Positions 16,026-26,800 of a stretch of 53,871 nucleotides of DNA are shown in pieces. Below the pieces are notes generated by a model that was given only the letters and a program-made list of their open reading frames with translations, was not told where the DNA came from and did not search any database. The first letter of the stretch is position 1. Each line of letters begins with the position of its first letter. Location of the stretch: NCBI GenBank assembly GCA_947487175.1, contig CANKVM010000005.1:1-53871 (forward strand), read 5' to 3'. The DNA is from Flavobacteriales bacterium (lineage in GTDB: Bacteria; Bacteroidota; Bacteroidia; NS11-12g; UBA955). The translations under genes were made by a program, and so were the position numbers.

Positions 16026-17573
16026 ATGAAATGCATTGCAATTGTTGCGGCTTTTATCCCTCTTTTTGTTTTTGGACAAATTCGAAATACGCATTTCGGA
16101 AATCCCGTTCTTGAGGGAAATGAACCTTCCATTGCAATCAATCCTACCAATAAAAATGATATTTGGCTTGGTTACAATACATCTAATTTATTTCACAGTG
16201 TTGATGCCGGTAAAAATTGGGAATCGGTTAATAATAATTCTCCACACGGTTATTATGGCGATCCTGTTTTAAAGTTCTCAAATAAAGGAATCATTTATTT
16301 TACGCATTTGGCTAAAAACAAAACTAAAAAATGGCCTACGTGGTTTGACTGTATTGTGTTTGAACGCAGTTTGGATGGGAAAGTATTTGAATCTACTTGT
16401 GTTGCCAACGATAAAAACAAAATGCAAGATAAGCCTTGGTTTTCTATTGATGAGGGATTAAAAAGCAAATATCATGGGAATATATATTTAACTTGGACAG
16501 AGTTTGATAAATACGGAAGTTCCAATAAGCAAGATTCAACCCGTGTAAAATTTGCAAAAAGTAGTGATGACGGTTTGAGTTTTTCTAATCCCACAACAGT
16601 GAGTGATAAAAGCGGTGGAGCAGAAGACGATGACAATACATCGGAGGGTGTAACAACAGCAATTCTAAATGATGGAACCTTACTTTGTTTTTGGTCTCGA
16701 GCCGACACCTTGTGGATGGATAAAAGTTTAGATGCAGGAAAAACATGGGGAATTGATCAGGCAATTTGCCGGATGCCTGGCGGCTGGAATTTCGAAAAAG
16801 TGAAAGGGTTGGTGCGAACCAATGGTATGCCATTTGCTCTGGCCGATAAAAACAATAATATTTATGTAACTTTTGCATGCCAAAATGAATATCGAGATTT
16901 TGATATTTATTATGTGTATTCTGGAAACAATGGCAATTCGTTCGTTGGCCCAATAGTTGTGAATGACGACAAACTAGAGGGGGTTGATCAATTCTCGCCG
17001 TACATGGTGTTGAATGAGAATCTAGAAAATCCTAAGCTCATTTGGTACGACAAAAGGAATAGTGAAAAAGGACATTTTGCTGATATTTATTCGGCAGAGC
17101 TGTGTAAAAAACGTCCCTCAAAAAATATAAAATTAACCATCGAACCAATAGTTTTACCCGGAAAAGATGAATTTATGGGCGATTATGTGGGGTTATCGGT
17201 TGTTCACGGAAGGGCATTGGCGGCGGTAACTGCCTACGATGATGATATTCGGAAGCCTTGTATACAATTAATTGACTGGCCTGTGAAACTAAAAAAAAAG
17301 ACATCTTTTGAGAAAGATCCAATATTGTTGGTGAATAGAAATTTCAAATCGGATTCTTTGGTTGTACTTGTATCCTTCCCTCAAGAAACTTCTTTTACAT
17401 TTGAAATTTCGGTGAATGGGGTGGTGATGTCGTCTGTTTTTGAAATTGATGAACCTCGAAAAATAAATTACAGAGAAATGTATATTCGGAAGTCTATGTT
17501 AGGACATGGGTTATACACTTTTATTGTGAGAAGGAAGGGTAAAGTTTTCAAAAAATCAATTTGGTTGGATTAG
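16026..17573 (+). CDS. Secreted sialidase-like (Asp-box) beta-propeller protein
   Basis: A 515-residue exported protein with a signal peptide ending near residue 18 (FVFGQ). It has at least four Asp-box/BNR motifs (SVDAGKNW, SSDDGLSF, SLDAGKTW, SGNNGNSF) spaced as in six-bladed sialidase folds. The last 80 residues end GLYTFIVRRKGKVFKKSIWLD, which resembles a T9SS sorting domain. The arginine triad of true sialidases cannot be assigned by eye, so enzyme activity is unproven; it may be a glycan-binding propeller. It lies between trxB and the foldase gene, with no obvious partner. Confidence 0.72.
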   Translation: MKCIAIVAAFIPLFVFGQIRNTHFGNPVLEGNEPSIAINPTNKNDIWLGYNTSNLFHSVDAGKNWESVNNNSPHGYYGDPVLKFSNKGIIYFTHLAKNKTKKWPTWFDCIVFERSLDGKVFESTCVANDKNKMQDKPWFSIDEGLKSKYHGNIYLTWTEFDKYGSSNKQDSTRVKFAKSSDDGLSFSNPTTVSDKSGGAEDDDNTSEGVTTAILNDGTLLCFWSRADTLWMDKSLDAGKTWGIDQAICRMPGGWNFEKVKGLVRTNGMPFALADKNNNIYVTFACQNEYRDFDIYYVYSGNNGNSFVGPIVVNDDKLEGVDQFSPYMVLNENLENPKLIWYDKRNSEKGHFADIYSAELCKKRPSKNIKLTIEPIVLPGKDEFMGDYVGLSVVHGRALAAVTAYDDDIRKPCIQLIDWPVKLKKKTSFEKDPILLVNRNFKSDSLVVLVSFPQETSFTFEISVNGVVMSSVFEIDEPRKINYREMYIRKSMLGHGLYTFIVRRKGKVFKKSIWLD

Positions 17574-17595
17574 ATATAAAAAGATTTTCGAAACG

Positions 17596-17627
17596 CTTGA
17601 AAATGCGGGCACGAAAACCTATTTTTG
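17596..17627 (+). promoter_or_regulatory. Promoter of the PpiD-like gene (TTG-N20-TATTTTTG)
   Basis: CTTG at 17596-17599, a 20-base spacer, then TATTTTTG at 17620-17627, close to the Bacteroidota consensus. It gives a leader of about 25 bases before the ATG at 17659. Confidence 0.6.
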
Positions 17628-17658
17628 CTACTTTTAAAAATTAAAGTATTAAAACATT

Positions 17659-19791
17659 ATGGCAGTTATACAGAAATTAAGAAATTCGGGTTGGGTAGCA
17701 GTTGTTATCATTACAGCTCTTGTGTTGTTTGTGGTTGGGGATTGGATCTCTGGTAAAAGCAGTGTAGGCGGTGGTAATGAGGATGCTGATGTTGTTGCGA
17801 TCATGAACTCTGAAAAAGTGAGAGAAAAAGATTTGGATGCAGTAGTTAGAGAAGTTTATCAAACAGAAAAAGAAAGCGATCCTAATTATGAAATTACTGA
17901 AAAAAATCGCGGTCAATTATTTACAAAAGCTTGGACAGAGTTAACCAAGAGAAGACTTTTGTATACAGAAATTGCCAAAGCAGGGATTGAAGTATCTGAT
18001 GAAGATTACAATGAAATGATGGTAGGTTTGCACCCTGATGAGTCAATCAAAGGTGATCCTTCTTTCCAAACGAATAATCAATTTGATCCAAAGAAAGTGG
18101 AACAAATTTTCCGTCAGGCAAAAGGAAACGCACAAATGAAAGCGCGTTTGGCCGATTATGTTCGTAAAATGAAAGACAATGAATTGACTGTTAGATATTC
18201 AACTTATATTTCAAAAGCCAGTTACAAAAGTAAAGCTGAAAAGAAATATGAATATATTTCTGCCAACCAAGCGGTTTCTGGTAAAATTGTATCGTTAGAT
18301 ATCAATTCAATTCCTGATAAAGATATCAAAGTTAATGACGATGATTTGTCTGCTTATTTGGATGAATACAAAGAGAAGTACAAATATACCCAAGAAGCAA
18401 GAAACATCAAATATGTAGTATTTGATATTGTTCCTACAAGAGATGATTCAGCCTATGCCTATAACAATGCAAATTCAACTGCTGCAGGTATGAGAGCTCA
18501 AACTACTCCCGATTCTGTTGGTGCAATTGGATATATCGCTAGAAATCAACTTCCTGAAGATGCTCCAGCTGAAATTTCTAATTTGGTTTGGAATGCACCA
18601 ATGAACATGGTTATTGGTCCTGTTTACAGAGAAGGTAAATTTTATATTTGGCAGAAGATCAGAGAAAAATTAGATACTACAGGTTTTATGAGAGCAAGTC
18701 ATATCTTGATTCCAATGTCGGGTAAATTGCCTGATGGAACAGATATAAAGGATTCTATTCAAGCTCAAATGAAAGCAATTGAAGTTTTTGGTCAGCTTAA
18801 ATCTGGTGCAAAAATGGAAGAGTTGGCAGGGAAATATTCTACCGACCAAGGTTCTGCAAAAATGGGTGGTGACTTAGGTTATCAAGATCCTTCGAAATAT
18901 GTTCCTGAGTTTGGTGCATTCTGTAAACAAGGTAAAGCAGGCGAAACGAATATCGTAAAAACCCAATATGGTTACCATATTATTAGAATTACGGGTCCAA
19001 TGGATTATACCAAAATTAAATTTTTTCAGAACGAAATTGAAATATCAGCAGGACAAAAAACCGTAAAAGTGGTAGATGAAAAATCTCGCAATTTCAAAAA
19101 CTCAGTAAAAAACGATTTCGACAAAGCAGTTGAAAAGGGTGGTATTGTTCCACGTGTGTTGAAAGATTTCACCACAGATCAAAAAACTATTGTAGGTGTT
19201 GATGCCGCTGCTGATACGCGTACTATTATTTTCTGGTTATTTGACAAGAAAAGAAAATCTGGTGATGTTTCTGAGGTTTTTGCATTTTCAAACAAACAAG
19301 TTATTGTAAAAGTTGAAAATATCAAGAACATTGGATATGCAACTTTAGATAACGTACGTTCTGAAATCGAACCATTGGTAAGAAGTAAAATGAAAGCTGA
19401 GAAAGCGGCTGCAAAAATGGCTGATGCTATGAAATCTGCTAAATCAGCTGAGCAATTGGCTACTGCGGTTAAAGGAATGGTTGTTTCTTTAGACGGAGTT
19501 AGGTTTGGTCAAAACTTCGTTCCTAACATGGGACAAGAATTACAAGTTTTGGGTGTTGCATTTGGCGCGAAAGTAAAATCAACTTCAATACCATTTGCTT
19601 CTAAATCTGTTGCAGGTGTATTATTCATCGACAAACGTGATGACGTTCAAGTGCCAACTTCAGTTTACACTTCTGTAGATCAAATGGACTTTATGAATCA
19701 ACCACAGTATCTTTCAAATAGAATTACTGAGGTTTTAAATAAGAGTGCAAATATTCAAGATTTCCGTTACAAATTTGAATGGAATCAATAA
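17659..19791 (+). CDS. PpiD-like periplasmic peptidyl-prolyl isomerase/foldase
   Basis: A 710-residue protein anchored by one N-terminal membrane helix (about residues 11-31, before DWISGKSS), with most of it in the periplasm. A SurA/PpiD-type helical chaperone region follows. The parvulin domain at about 350-455 has RASHILIPMSG, SGAKMEELAGKYSTDQGSA, MGGDLGYQ and YGYHIIRITG. A second rotamase-like segment near 280-340 is degenerate. The family folds outer-membrane proteins, which fits the many barrel and T9SS genes nearby. A clear terminator follows. Confidence 0.9.
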   Translation: MAVIQKLRNSGWVAVVIITALVLFVVGDWISGKSSVGGGNEDADVVAIMNSEKVREKDLDAVVREVYQTEKESDPNYEITEKNRGQLFTKAWTELTKRRLLYTEIAKAGIEVSDEDYNEMMVGLHPDESIKGDPSFQTNNQFDPKKVEQIFRQAKGNAQMKARLADYVRKMKDNELTVRYSTYISKASYKSKAEKKYEYISANQAVSGKIVSLDINSIPDKDIKVNDDDLSAYLDEYKEKYKYTQEARNIKYVVFDIVPTRDDSAYAYNNANSTAAGMRAQTTPDSVGAIGYIARNQLPEDAPAEISNLVWNAPMNMVIGPVYREGKFYIWQKIREKLDTTGFMRASHILIPMSGKLPDGTDIKDSIQAQMKAIEVFGQLKSGAKMEELAGKYSTDQGSAKMGGDLGYQDPSKYVPEFGAFCKQGKAGETNIVKTQYGYHIIRITGPMDYTKIKFFQNEIEISAGQKTVKVVDEKSRNFKNSVKNDFDKAVEKGGIVPRVLKDFTTDQKTIVGVDAAADTRTIIFWLFDKKRKSGDVSEVFAFSNKQVIVKVENIKNIGYATLDNVRSEIEPLVRSKMKAEKAAAKMADAMKSAKSAEQLATAVKGMVVSLDGVRFGQNFVPNMGQELQVLGVAFGAKVKSTSIPFASKSVAGVLFIDKRDDVQVPTSVYTSVDQMDFMNQPQYLSNRITEVLNKSANIQDFRYKFEWNQ

Positions 19792-19810
19792 AACAATATT
19801 AATTTGAATG

Positions 19811-19838
19811 AAAAGGCCACTTTATGTGGCCTTTTTTT
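19811..19838 (+). terminator. Rho-independent terminator after the PpiD-like gene
   Basis: Stem AAAAGGCCAC/GTGGCCTTTT around TTTAT, followed by a T run. It begins 19 bases after the stop at 19791. Confidence 0.9.
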
Positions 19839-19855
19839 ATTTTAGTGCATTTGTT

Positions 19856-19887
19856 TTTGTTTTGTCTAATTCTGAATCGTATTTTTG
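19856..19887 (+). promoter_or_regulatory. Promoter of the PGI/PMI gene (TTTG-N20-TATTTTTG)
   Basis: The best promoter match in the window: TTTG at 19856-19859, a 20-base spacer and TATTTTTG at 19880-19887. The ATG at 19892 is only 4 bases downstream, so the transcript should be leaderless. It lies directly after the preceding terminator. Confidence 0.75.
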
Positions 19888-19891
19888 CTAT

Positions 19892-20875
19892 ATGTCAGCC
19901 ATTACCCACGAATTATCTTTAGAGAATTTTCACGAACAATTAGAATATGTTTTAAATAATTACCATACGCATGGTAAAACAGCAAGTCAATATAACAACA
20001 TCGTTATTGGTGGTTTAGGGGGAAGTGGAATAGGTGGTAGAATTGCGCGTTTGTATTTCTGGAATGAAATGCCAATCCCTGTTGAAGTATACTCTGATTA
20101 CAATTTGCCAGCTTATGCAAATACCAAATCATTGGTTATTCTATGTTCCTACTCAGGAAATACAGAAGAAACTTTAACTATGTACAAAGATGCTCAAAGC
20201 CGTGGTTGTGATATTATTTGTATGGCTGCCGGTGGGGAGCTTTTGTCATTAGCGCAAACCAATCATTTGCCGTATTATACAATTGCTGAAGGGTATCAGC
20301 CTAGAATGACTCTAGGATTTGCTTTGGGTAACTTAATAATGATATTGGGTGAAGTGGCAGGGAAGGACATGACATCAGCAATTACAGAAGTTAAAAATAT
20401 GTTTGACAATCCGGTACAGGCTATCAAATGCGCAAAAGAAATGCATGCGTTGTTTCAGCCTACAATTGCAAATAAATTTGTAGTTGTTACCGATAAAAAT
20501 TATGAAGCGGTTGCAATTCGTTTTTGTCAGCAAATTCAAGAAAACGCAAAAGGTGAAGGATTTATTTCAGTTTTACCGGAAGCGAATCACAATATGATTG
20601 AGAGTTATTATGAAAAACACGATACCAATTTTATTTTCTTAAATAGCAAAGAAAATAGCAGGGTAGCGGCTCGTTTTGATTTCTTGAAAAAAGTTTTGAC
20701 TGATTTAGGAAACGTAATCTATGATTATCCTTTATCAAATGCATCCTTATTGAGTCAGTTTGAAGTAATTCATGCTACAGATTGGTTAAGTATTTGGGCA
20801 TCTGACGATAAAAAAGCAAATAACATGGAAGTTGGTATTATCATGCAACTTAAAGGCCATTTGAGTAATATTTAA
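19892..20875 (+). CDS. SIS-domain phosphoglucose/phosphomannose isomerase
   Basis: A 327-residue cytosolic protein of the bifunctional phosphoglucose/phosphomannose isomerase family. It has an N-terminal SIS domain (GGLGGSGIGG, then the sugar-phosphate loop CSYSGNTEET) and a C-terminal PMI/PGI domain with PEANHNMIE. It probably interconverts glucose-6-P, mannose-6-P and fructose-6-P. I rejected the in-frame extension to 19808 because it would be translated from the terminator and promoter region; the Met at 19892 gives a normal family start. A terminator follows within 10 bases of the stop. Confidence 0.87.
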   Translation: MSAITHELSLENFHEQLEYVLNNYHTHGKTASQYNNIVIGGLGGSGIGGRIARLYFWNEMPIPVEVYSDYNLPAYANTKSLVILCSYSGNTEETLTMYKDAQSRGCDIICMAAGGELLSLAQTNHLPYYTIAEGYQPRMTLGFALGNLIMILGEVAGKDMTSAITEVKNMFDNPVQAIKCAKEMHALFQPTIANKFVVVTDKNYEAVAIRFCQQIQENAKGEGFISVLPEANHNMIESYYEKHDTNFIFLNSKENSRVAARFDFLKKVLTDLGNVIYDYPLSNASLLSQFEVIHATDWLSIWASDDKKANNMEVGIIMQLKGHLSNI

Positions 20876-20881
20876 AACCTA

Positions 20882-20907
20882 AGGCCGTTCTAAAGCGGTC
20901 TTTTTTT
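20882..20907 (+). terminator. Terminator abutting the next start codon
   Basis: AGGCCG pairs with CGGTCT (one wobble) around TTCTAAAG, followed by seven T. The next base is the A of the ATG at 20908, so the U run directly touches the following gene. Confidence 0.7.
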
Positions 20908-21672
20908 ATGAAAGTTACATTTCTAGGTACAGGCACTTCTCAAGGCGTTCCTCCAATAGGATGTACTTCTATTGTTTGTTTGAGTGATAACCCCAAAGAC
21001 AAACGTTTGAGAGCATCTATTCATGTTGAATGGAATGGCAAGAGCATTGTTATTGATGCTGGACCCGACTTTCGCTATCAAATGATTAGAAGTGGAATTA
21101 ATCATATTGATGCACTTCTTTTTACCCATGAACATAGAGATCATACAGCGGGATTAGATGATATTCGACCTTACAATTACCTGCAAAATCAAAACATGCA
21201 AGTTTATTGTCATGAGAGGGTTTTAGAAGCATTCAAAAGTCAGTACGATTATATATTTGCAGATTTTAAATATCCAGGAATTCCGTTAATAGATTTTCAT
21301 TTGATAAACAATGATCCATTTACAATAGGAGAATTGCTCATTGAACCTATAGAGGTTTTACATTATAAATTGCCAGTTTTGGGATTTCGTTTTGACAAGT
21401 TTGCATATGTAACTGATGCAAATTTCATTTCTGAAACTGAGATTGAAAAATTGCAGAATTTAGATGTGCTTGTTTTAAATGCTTTGCGCAGAGAAGCTCA
21501 TATTTCTCATTTTACTTTAGAGCAAGCCACACAATTGGCATTGAGAATTGGCGCAAAACACACCTATTTTACACATATGAGTCATCAAATAGGCTTTCAT
21601 GATGAAGTTTGTGCTGGACTTCCAAATGGGATTGATTTGGCCTACGATGGTCTAGAATTGATTATTGAATAA
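20908..21672 (+). CDS. PhnP-like metallo-beta-lactamase fold hydrolase
   Basis: A 254-residue cytosolic metal-dependent hydrolase. It starts with the typical MKVTFLGTGTSQGVP strand and has the metal motif H74-x-H76-x-D78-H79 in THEHRDHTAG, then TDANF and a late THMSHQIGFHDE segment. The closest known group is PhnP-like cyclic phosphodiesterases, which may act on cyclic phosphates or nucleotides; the exact substrate is uncertain. The start codon directly follows the previous gene's terminator. Its 3' end overlaps the convergent porZ stop by 11 bases. Confidence 0.85.
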   Translation: MKVTFLGTGTSQGVPPIGCTSIVCLSDNPKDKRLRASIHVEWNGKSIVIDAGPDFRYQMIRSGINHIDALLFTHEHRDHTAGLDDIRPYNYLQNQNMQVYCHERVLEAFKSQYDYIFADFKYPGIPLIDFHLINNDPFTIGELLIEPIEVLHYKLPVLGFRFDKFAYVTDANFISETEIEKLQNLDVLVLNALRREAHISHFTLEQATQLALRIGAKHTYFTHMSHQIGFHDEVCAGLPNGIDLAYDGLELIIE

Positions 21673-23884
21673 ATATAAATTTACCCATTGCGGTTTCTGA
21701 ACCATCTTGGTTAATTCCAAATACGAAAAATACGCCGCTATTGGGTCTGCTGCCATCTAATCTGTATCCATTCCAAACGGCTTTACCACCATTTGCCTTG
21801 GTTTGATAAATTAATTTACCTTGGGCATCGGCAATTCTAATTTCAGCGTTATTTGCTAATCCTTCAATTGTAATTTGACCATTATATTTTGGAGGGACAG
21901 GATTCGGATAAACCAATATTTCACCAAAGCTCTCTGACGCAACGTTGGCGTCATTTCTGTATGAAACAATTCCTTTGTCGGTGCCTATGAAAATCTCTCC
22001 AGATTCATCAATTTGTCCCAAACAGACGAGAGAGTTCGATAAAAGTGGGCTGTTTTCATAAGTATAATGTTTTAATACTTTTTGACCGTATTCATCAACC
22101 AAAAACAATCCATTTGTTGTGGCAAACCATTTTCTATTACCCCCATCTATCAAAATATCTTTTATGGTTTCTTCACCCATCAAATAACCAGTTGAACCGT
22201 CTTGTTCAACAATAAATCTATCAAATTTTGGGCTCGTGAATAAACTGGTTGAGCCTGTGTAAATATTTAAACCCTGCAATGTACCAATCCATACGTAACC
22301 GTTTTTATCACATTCAATCGATAAAACCTCTCCTGAAACTAATCCGTTGTTTTGAGAAATAAAGATTGATTTATTATCAGCATTGTTATCGAGCTTGCCC
22401 TCATCAAAAACGATAATTCCATTGTTAACAATTAGCCATTTTCTGTTATTGGCATCAATGCTAATTCCTTTGATATCTGTGGTGCTGTTAAAGTCAAATT
22501 TATACCATTTGCCAGATGGAGTGACGCATAATAGCGGATTTGAAGCGCCATAATTAACAATCCACAAATTGCGCTTTGAATCTTCTGCTATCCCTCCAAT
22601 TTTAATAAAGTTATCACCAGGATTTCTTTCTAAAGGAGTATTTGATTCGTCCCACTTGCCAATAATTTCTTCTCCCTTAATAATAAGAATCCCATTTGTG
22701 TGGGTAGCTGCAAAATATGTGTTATTGGCTTTTCTGTGGCAAACAAATGTGAAATCATACATGTTTGAATTTAGCGGAGAAGTTATATTACTTTTCCAGC
22801 TTCTTTCTTGGTTATATATGTAAAAGCCCGAGTTATTATATGCATTTCCAAATGTATTAGATAAGCCGCCACCAGCACACAAAATCTGATCACCATCTTT
22901 AGTCATTTTGAAAATAGAAGTGTTGGAAGGTCCATTCGGCATAAATGAATAGTCCATTACTGGGTCTTTTTTGATTACTCCAGGACCAATACCGGTGCAG
23001 AACCAATAAATACCATCTTTAAATTGGGTGGCTCCAACTACCAAATTGATATTTTCATAAGTTTTTCCTGCATTGTTAAGGGTTGTTATTTTGCCCTTTC
23101 TAACAATATGCAATCCAAATTGATTATTGAAAATACGTGCAGTATTAACGCGATTTGTATCAAAAGTAGTTATTTTACCTTTTGAATATATTTTAATATT
23201 GAATTCTGTTTCAAAGAAAACACTGTCGGTAAAGGCAGTTAATTGATAGCAATCAATACCCGAATACACATAGTGCCACTGGTTGAAGTCATTTAAATTT
23301 ACTGTATTGCTATATGCTGCTGCCAATATTCCATCTACTGTAGATATATAGATTGAGTCCTTTTTGATACATGATGATAATACCCTAATGGCAGCACCAC
23401 CGTTACCAATAGAAGTATAACTGTCTTTAATTTCTTTTTTATCCAAATCAATAATCAACAATCCAAAGTTAGTAGATACCAAAGCTTCTCGGTTGTTAAA
23501 AGTAACGTGATTGATTCGTTTGTCACCTTGTAAGAATTTGGAATAAAATCCTGGAATATTTACAATTTTATTGTCGTTAATGAGTAAGTCAATACTTCCA
23601 TCTAAATAACCAATGAAAAGGGTATTGCTGGTCTGATTAAAACAAAGTTGGCTAATTTCTCCTCCATGAAATCCATCAGTACGGAGTAATTTTGTCATTT
23701 CTCCAGTATTCGTGGTTCTCCAAAATCCTTGGTCGGTTGAAGCATAAACAAAATTATTTGTTGCTTCACAAAAAACTGCGTCTTTATAGGTAAAATGAGT
23801 TCTCCATTTTCCAGTGGGAATTCCATTCTGCGCAAAGCAAACTGAAACTAATAAAAGCGAAATTGAGAGAATTACATTTTTCAT
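21662..23884 (-). CDS. porZ: Type IX secretion attachment-complex protein PorZ
   Basis: A 740-residue exported protein: signal peptide to about residue 19 (CFAQN), two propeller domains of regulator-propeller type (repeated GFWRTT, NRKWLIVNNGI, GYVWIGTLQGL, NRKWFATTNGL) and a C-terminal domain (about 655-740) with VYPNPVPP, GQITIEGL and SGVFFVFG. In Porphyromonas, PorZ binds anionic LPS and presents it to the PorU sortase for cargo anchoring. The gene starts 6 bases after the sprA stop, which fits that role and suggests one transcript. It converges on the hydrolase gene with an 11-base overlap. Confidence 0.88.
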   Translation of the reverse strand: MKNVILSISLLLVSVCFAQNGIPTGKWRTHFTYKDAVFCEATNNFVYASTDQGFWRTTNTGEMTKLLRTDGFHGGEISQLCFNQTSNTLFIGYLDGSIDLLINDNKIVNIPGFYSKFLQGDKRINHVTFNNREALVSTNFGLLIIDLDKKEIKDSYTSIGNGGAAIRVLSSCIKKDSIYISTVDGILAAAYSNTVNLNDFNQWHYVYSGIDCYQLTAFTDSVFFETEFNIKIYSKGKITTFDTNRVNTARIFNNQFGLHIVRKGKITTLNNAGKTYENINLVVGATQFKDGIYWFCTGIGPGVIKKDPVMDYSFMPNGPSNTSIFKMTKDGDQILCAGGGLSNTFGNAYNNSGFYIYNQERSWKSNITSPLNSNMYDFTFVCHRKANNTYFAATHTNGILIIKGEEIIGKWDESNTPLERNPGDNFIKIGGIAEDSKRNLWIVNYGASNPLLCVTPSGKWYKFDFNSTTDIKGISIDANNRKWLIVNNGIIVFDEGKLDNNADNKSIFISQNNGLVSGEVLSIECDKNGYVWIGTLQGLNIYTGSTSLFTSPKFDRFIVEQDGSTGYLMGEETIKDILIDGGNRKWFATTNGLFLVDEYGQKVLKHYTYENSPLLSNSLVCLGQIDESGEIFIGTDKGIVSYRNDANVASESFGEILVYPNPVPPKYNGQITIEGLANNAEIRIADAQGKLIYQTKANGGKAVWNGYRLDGSRPNSGVFFVFGINQDGSETAMGKFIFIQ

Positions 23885-23890
23885 TGTAGA

Positions 23891-26800
23891 TTAATTAAAT
23901 GTATATCTAAATTCTAAACCAAAATCGGTGAGGGATGTATAAAATTGCGTTGCAATTTTAGGATCCATAATTACCCTATTATAACGCAATGCAAAATTGA
24001 CTTTTTGGTTAACTTGATACGTGATAGAAGGTGTAATTCTAATATTTGTCATTCCTGCCGTGTATCTGTTTACGTTTACATCAATTTTCCGAATGATGGT
24101 AACATTATCGCTTATACTCACAGCCAAGTCAAATCTAAAATCGTTCGGCAAGAATATTTTCCTACCTCTTCTTTTGAATGGAAGGGTTAAACCAGTTACA
24201 CGATATCCCGCGGTCATTTGAAATTCGTTTTGGCGCATTTCAGTTAAATTGAAACTGGCAGCAAATAATTTCAATATACGGCTTCTTTTATAATCAAATC
24301 CAATTGTCCAATTATTTTTCGTAGTAATATTGACACCAATCAATGGCATAAATCCTTCGCTAATTGTAACGTTTGCAATCTGGAATTGAGGGGTTAAGTC
24401 TTTTCCAATTGTTGGTGTTTCCAATTTATCAAATCTTAAATTTTGTGTAAAATCACCAACTGAATATTTACCGTTATAGGCGTGTTTGAAGTTTATGTTT
24501 GTGAATATTTTAGATAGGGCGTTGATTTTAGTTAGTCCATTATAAGTAATGTTCCAGTTTGGCATTGGAATACTTGGAAATGCACTCAAATTACTTAGTG
24601 CAGTTGTTCCAACATCTAGCTTGCTATAGGTTGCATAAAAAGAGCCAATTAAAACCTCTTGTGAGTTTTTACTATAACCTATAGGGAAACCTGTTTTTGG
24701 ATCAATTTGGGTTGTTCCAATTCTGGTATCGTTTATTTGTAATCTATTTGCAATTGTGTATCTGTTATTTAAAAATTCATCAAATATTGGATTTGGGTGA
24801 TTTTCGTTTTGATTGATATCATCAACAAAATGGGTGTTGAAAAACCAACCAGAAATATTATAAGTTCCATTTTGCGTTAAACCTTGATCCATCCAGTTAG
24901 TCCCGTCGTATTTGAAAACACTTTGTGTTCCTTTGGTTTCATTTCTAATGAAATCTAATCTTATTCTAAAGTCTTTAATAGGTTCCACCGTTACACTTCC
25001 TGAAATTGATTGGGTAAAGTTATGACGATAGAAATTAGCTTGACGTGTGTCTTTCATTAATCCGCCATTGCTAGCGAGTTTGTATCTAATGCTTTCATCT
25101 TGCATACCCACAACGAATCCAAGTCCTGGTTGTAAATGGGTAAAGTTCTGTCCAAAGTAATCGGGTCTAAATGCAAAACCTGGCAATTCAGTAGCTTGCT
25201 TTCTTTGAATATTTAGGTTTGCATTTTTAAACATGGTAATAAAATTACCAACCGCCATAATTACAGGATTTACTTTTGGTTTGGTATCTTTACCTTTTTC
25301 AATGGCACTTTCGAATTTGGGTCCATCTTCGTCTGGCGATAATTTTGGTTTTTCTTTCGTCTTATCGTTATTTCCTTTTCCTTTCGATTTGACTTTAGGT
25401 TTGTTGTAATCCTTCAACCAAGGAATCATCGAATAAAATTGAGTGAAGTTAAATTGTGAAGTAATATTGATGTCTTGGCTATTTTGAATTCTGTTACCTA
25501 ATGTGGTAAAAGCCGGCGGTGCCTGATTCCACTCATAACTACCAATATATGAAGCAGAGCTCGAAATCCATTTCAAAAATCCAATTTTACTAAACGGCAG
25601 GGTATATGTAGCGTTCATGGTTTGGGTAAACCTAGATATTCTACCAAATCCTTTGAATTCGCTATATATGGAATCTTGTTTCTCTTTGGTGTTAATAGCT
25701 CCAAAAGGTTCCTGAATTCGTGCTTGAACGTTGGCCATGTAAGAAATGGTAATTGAATTCGTTAATGGCAAAGAGGCATTATAATTTCTGGTTAAAGTGA
25801 AGTTTTTATCGTATAACCTTGGATTAACTTGAATAAAGTTATTGTTATTTCTTGATTGAGATTCGCTGTACAATCGATTTAACTGCAATTGTGTATTGAA
25901 AGTACTAGGAATTAAATTGAAGTTGAAATCACGAATCAAAGCCAATGTATTTGATCTGAAAATTTTTGCAAATGGACGTATGAACTTTGCTGTTAAGTTA
26001 TAATTGTACCCCAATGAAATTTGGGTCGTTTTATAAAATTGTTCTTCAATTTGTTGATTTCTTCTGTATGTATTGGTATAGCTGTAACTAGCATTGAAGT
26101 TAGAAATTCCCCAAGGCATTGCCTTTTTAGATTGATTACTTGCAACTTTAAAATTACTAATGTTAAAACTATAAAGGGAATTGTATTCTTCAGCTGCTTT
26201 TCTAACTTGATCTCTTACGGTTGCATTGGCAATATGCGTTAACATAGTTTCCAATTCCATATCGGGATTAAGCGGATTGAATTTTGGTCTTACAAAACTT
26301 TCAGACCATCCAATATACATTGGAATGGTAACGCCTGCTTTTGCCGGGAAGAATTTGCCAAGTTCTAAATTACTTGCAATGTCGTAATTGTAATTATTTG
26401 TTAAACTTCTATCATTTAATTTTTTATCTACGTCACCAAAGCCAATGGTCCTAATTGAACCTGCCATGTTTAATGTGCCAAAATCAGCTAGTTGGGTTTG
26501 AATATTGGCAAGCGCTGCCCAACCACCACCATTTGAAATATCTTTAACTCTTAATTCATTGGCCCATATTTCAAAGCACTGAGGTGTGTTTCCTTTATTT
26601 TTTACGCCAATCATCATCACTTTCAAATTGCTTAAATCTGGCAAACCCATCACGCTTACTTTGCCTTTATCTATGGCAGAAATGTAAGGAGCCGTCATTG
26701 GCCAATTTGCATTTTGTCTTTGTATTTTTAGGTCAAATAATTTTTGGAACTCGAGATCAATAAAGTTTTCATCGGGCCAAACAAGTTTATCGCTATTTGG

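Noticed and set aside
19808-19891. Upstream start of the PGI/PMI gene
   Set aside because: It would translate the previous gene's terminator and the promoter; the Met at 19892 is the family start.
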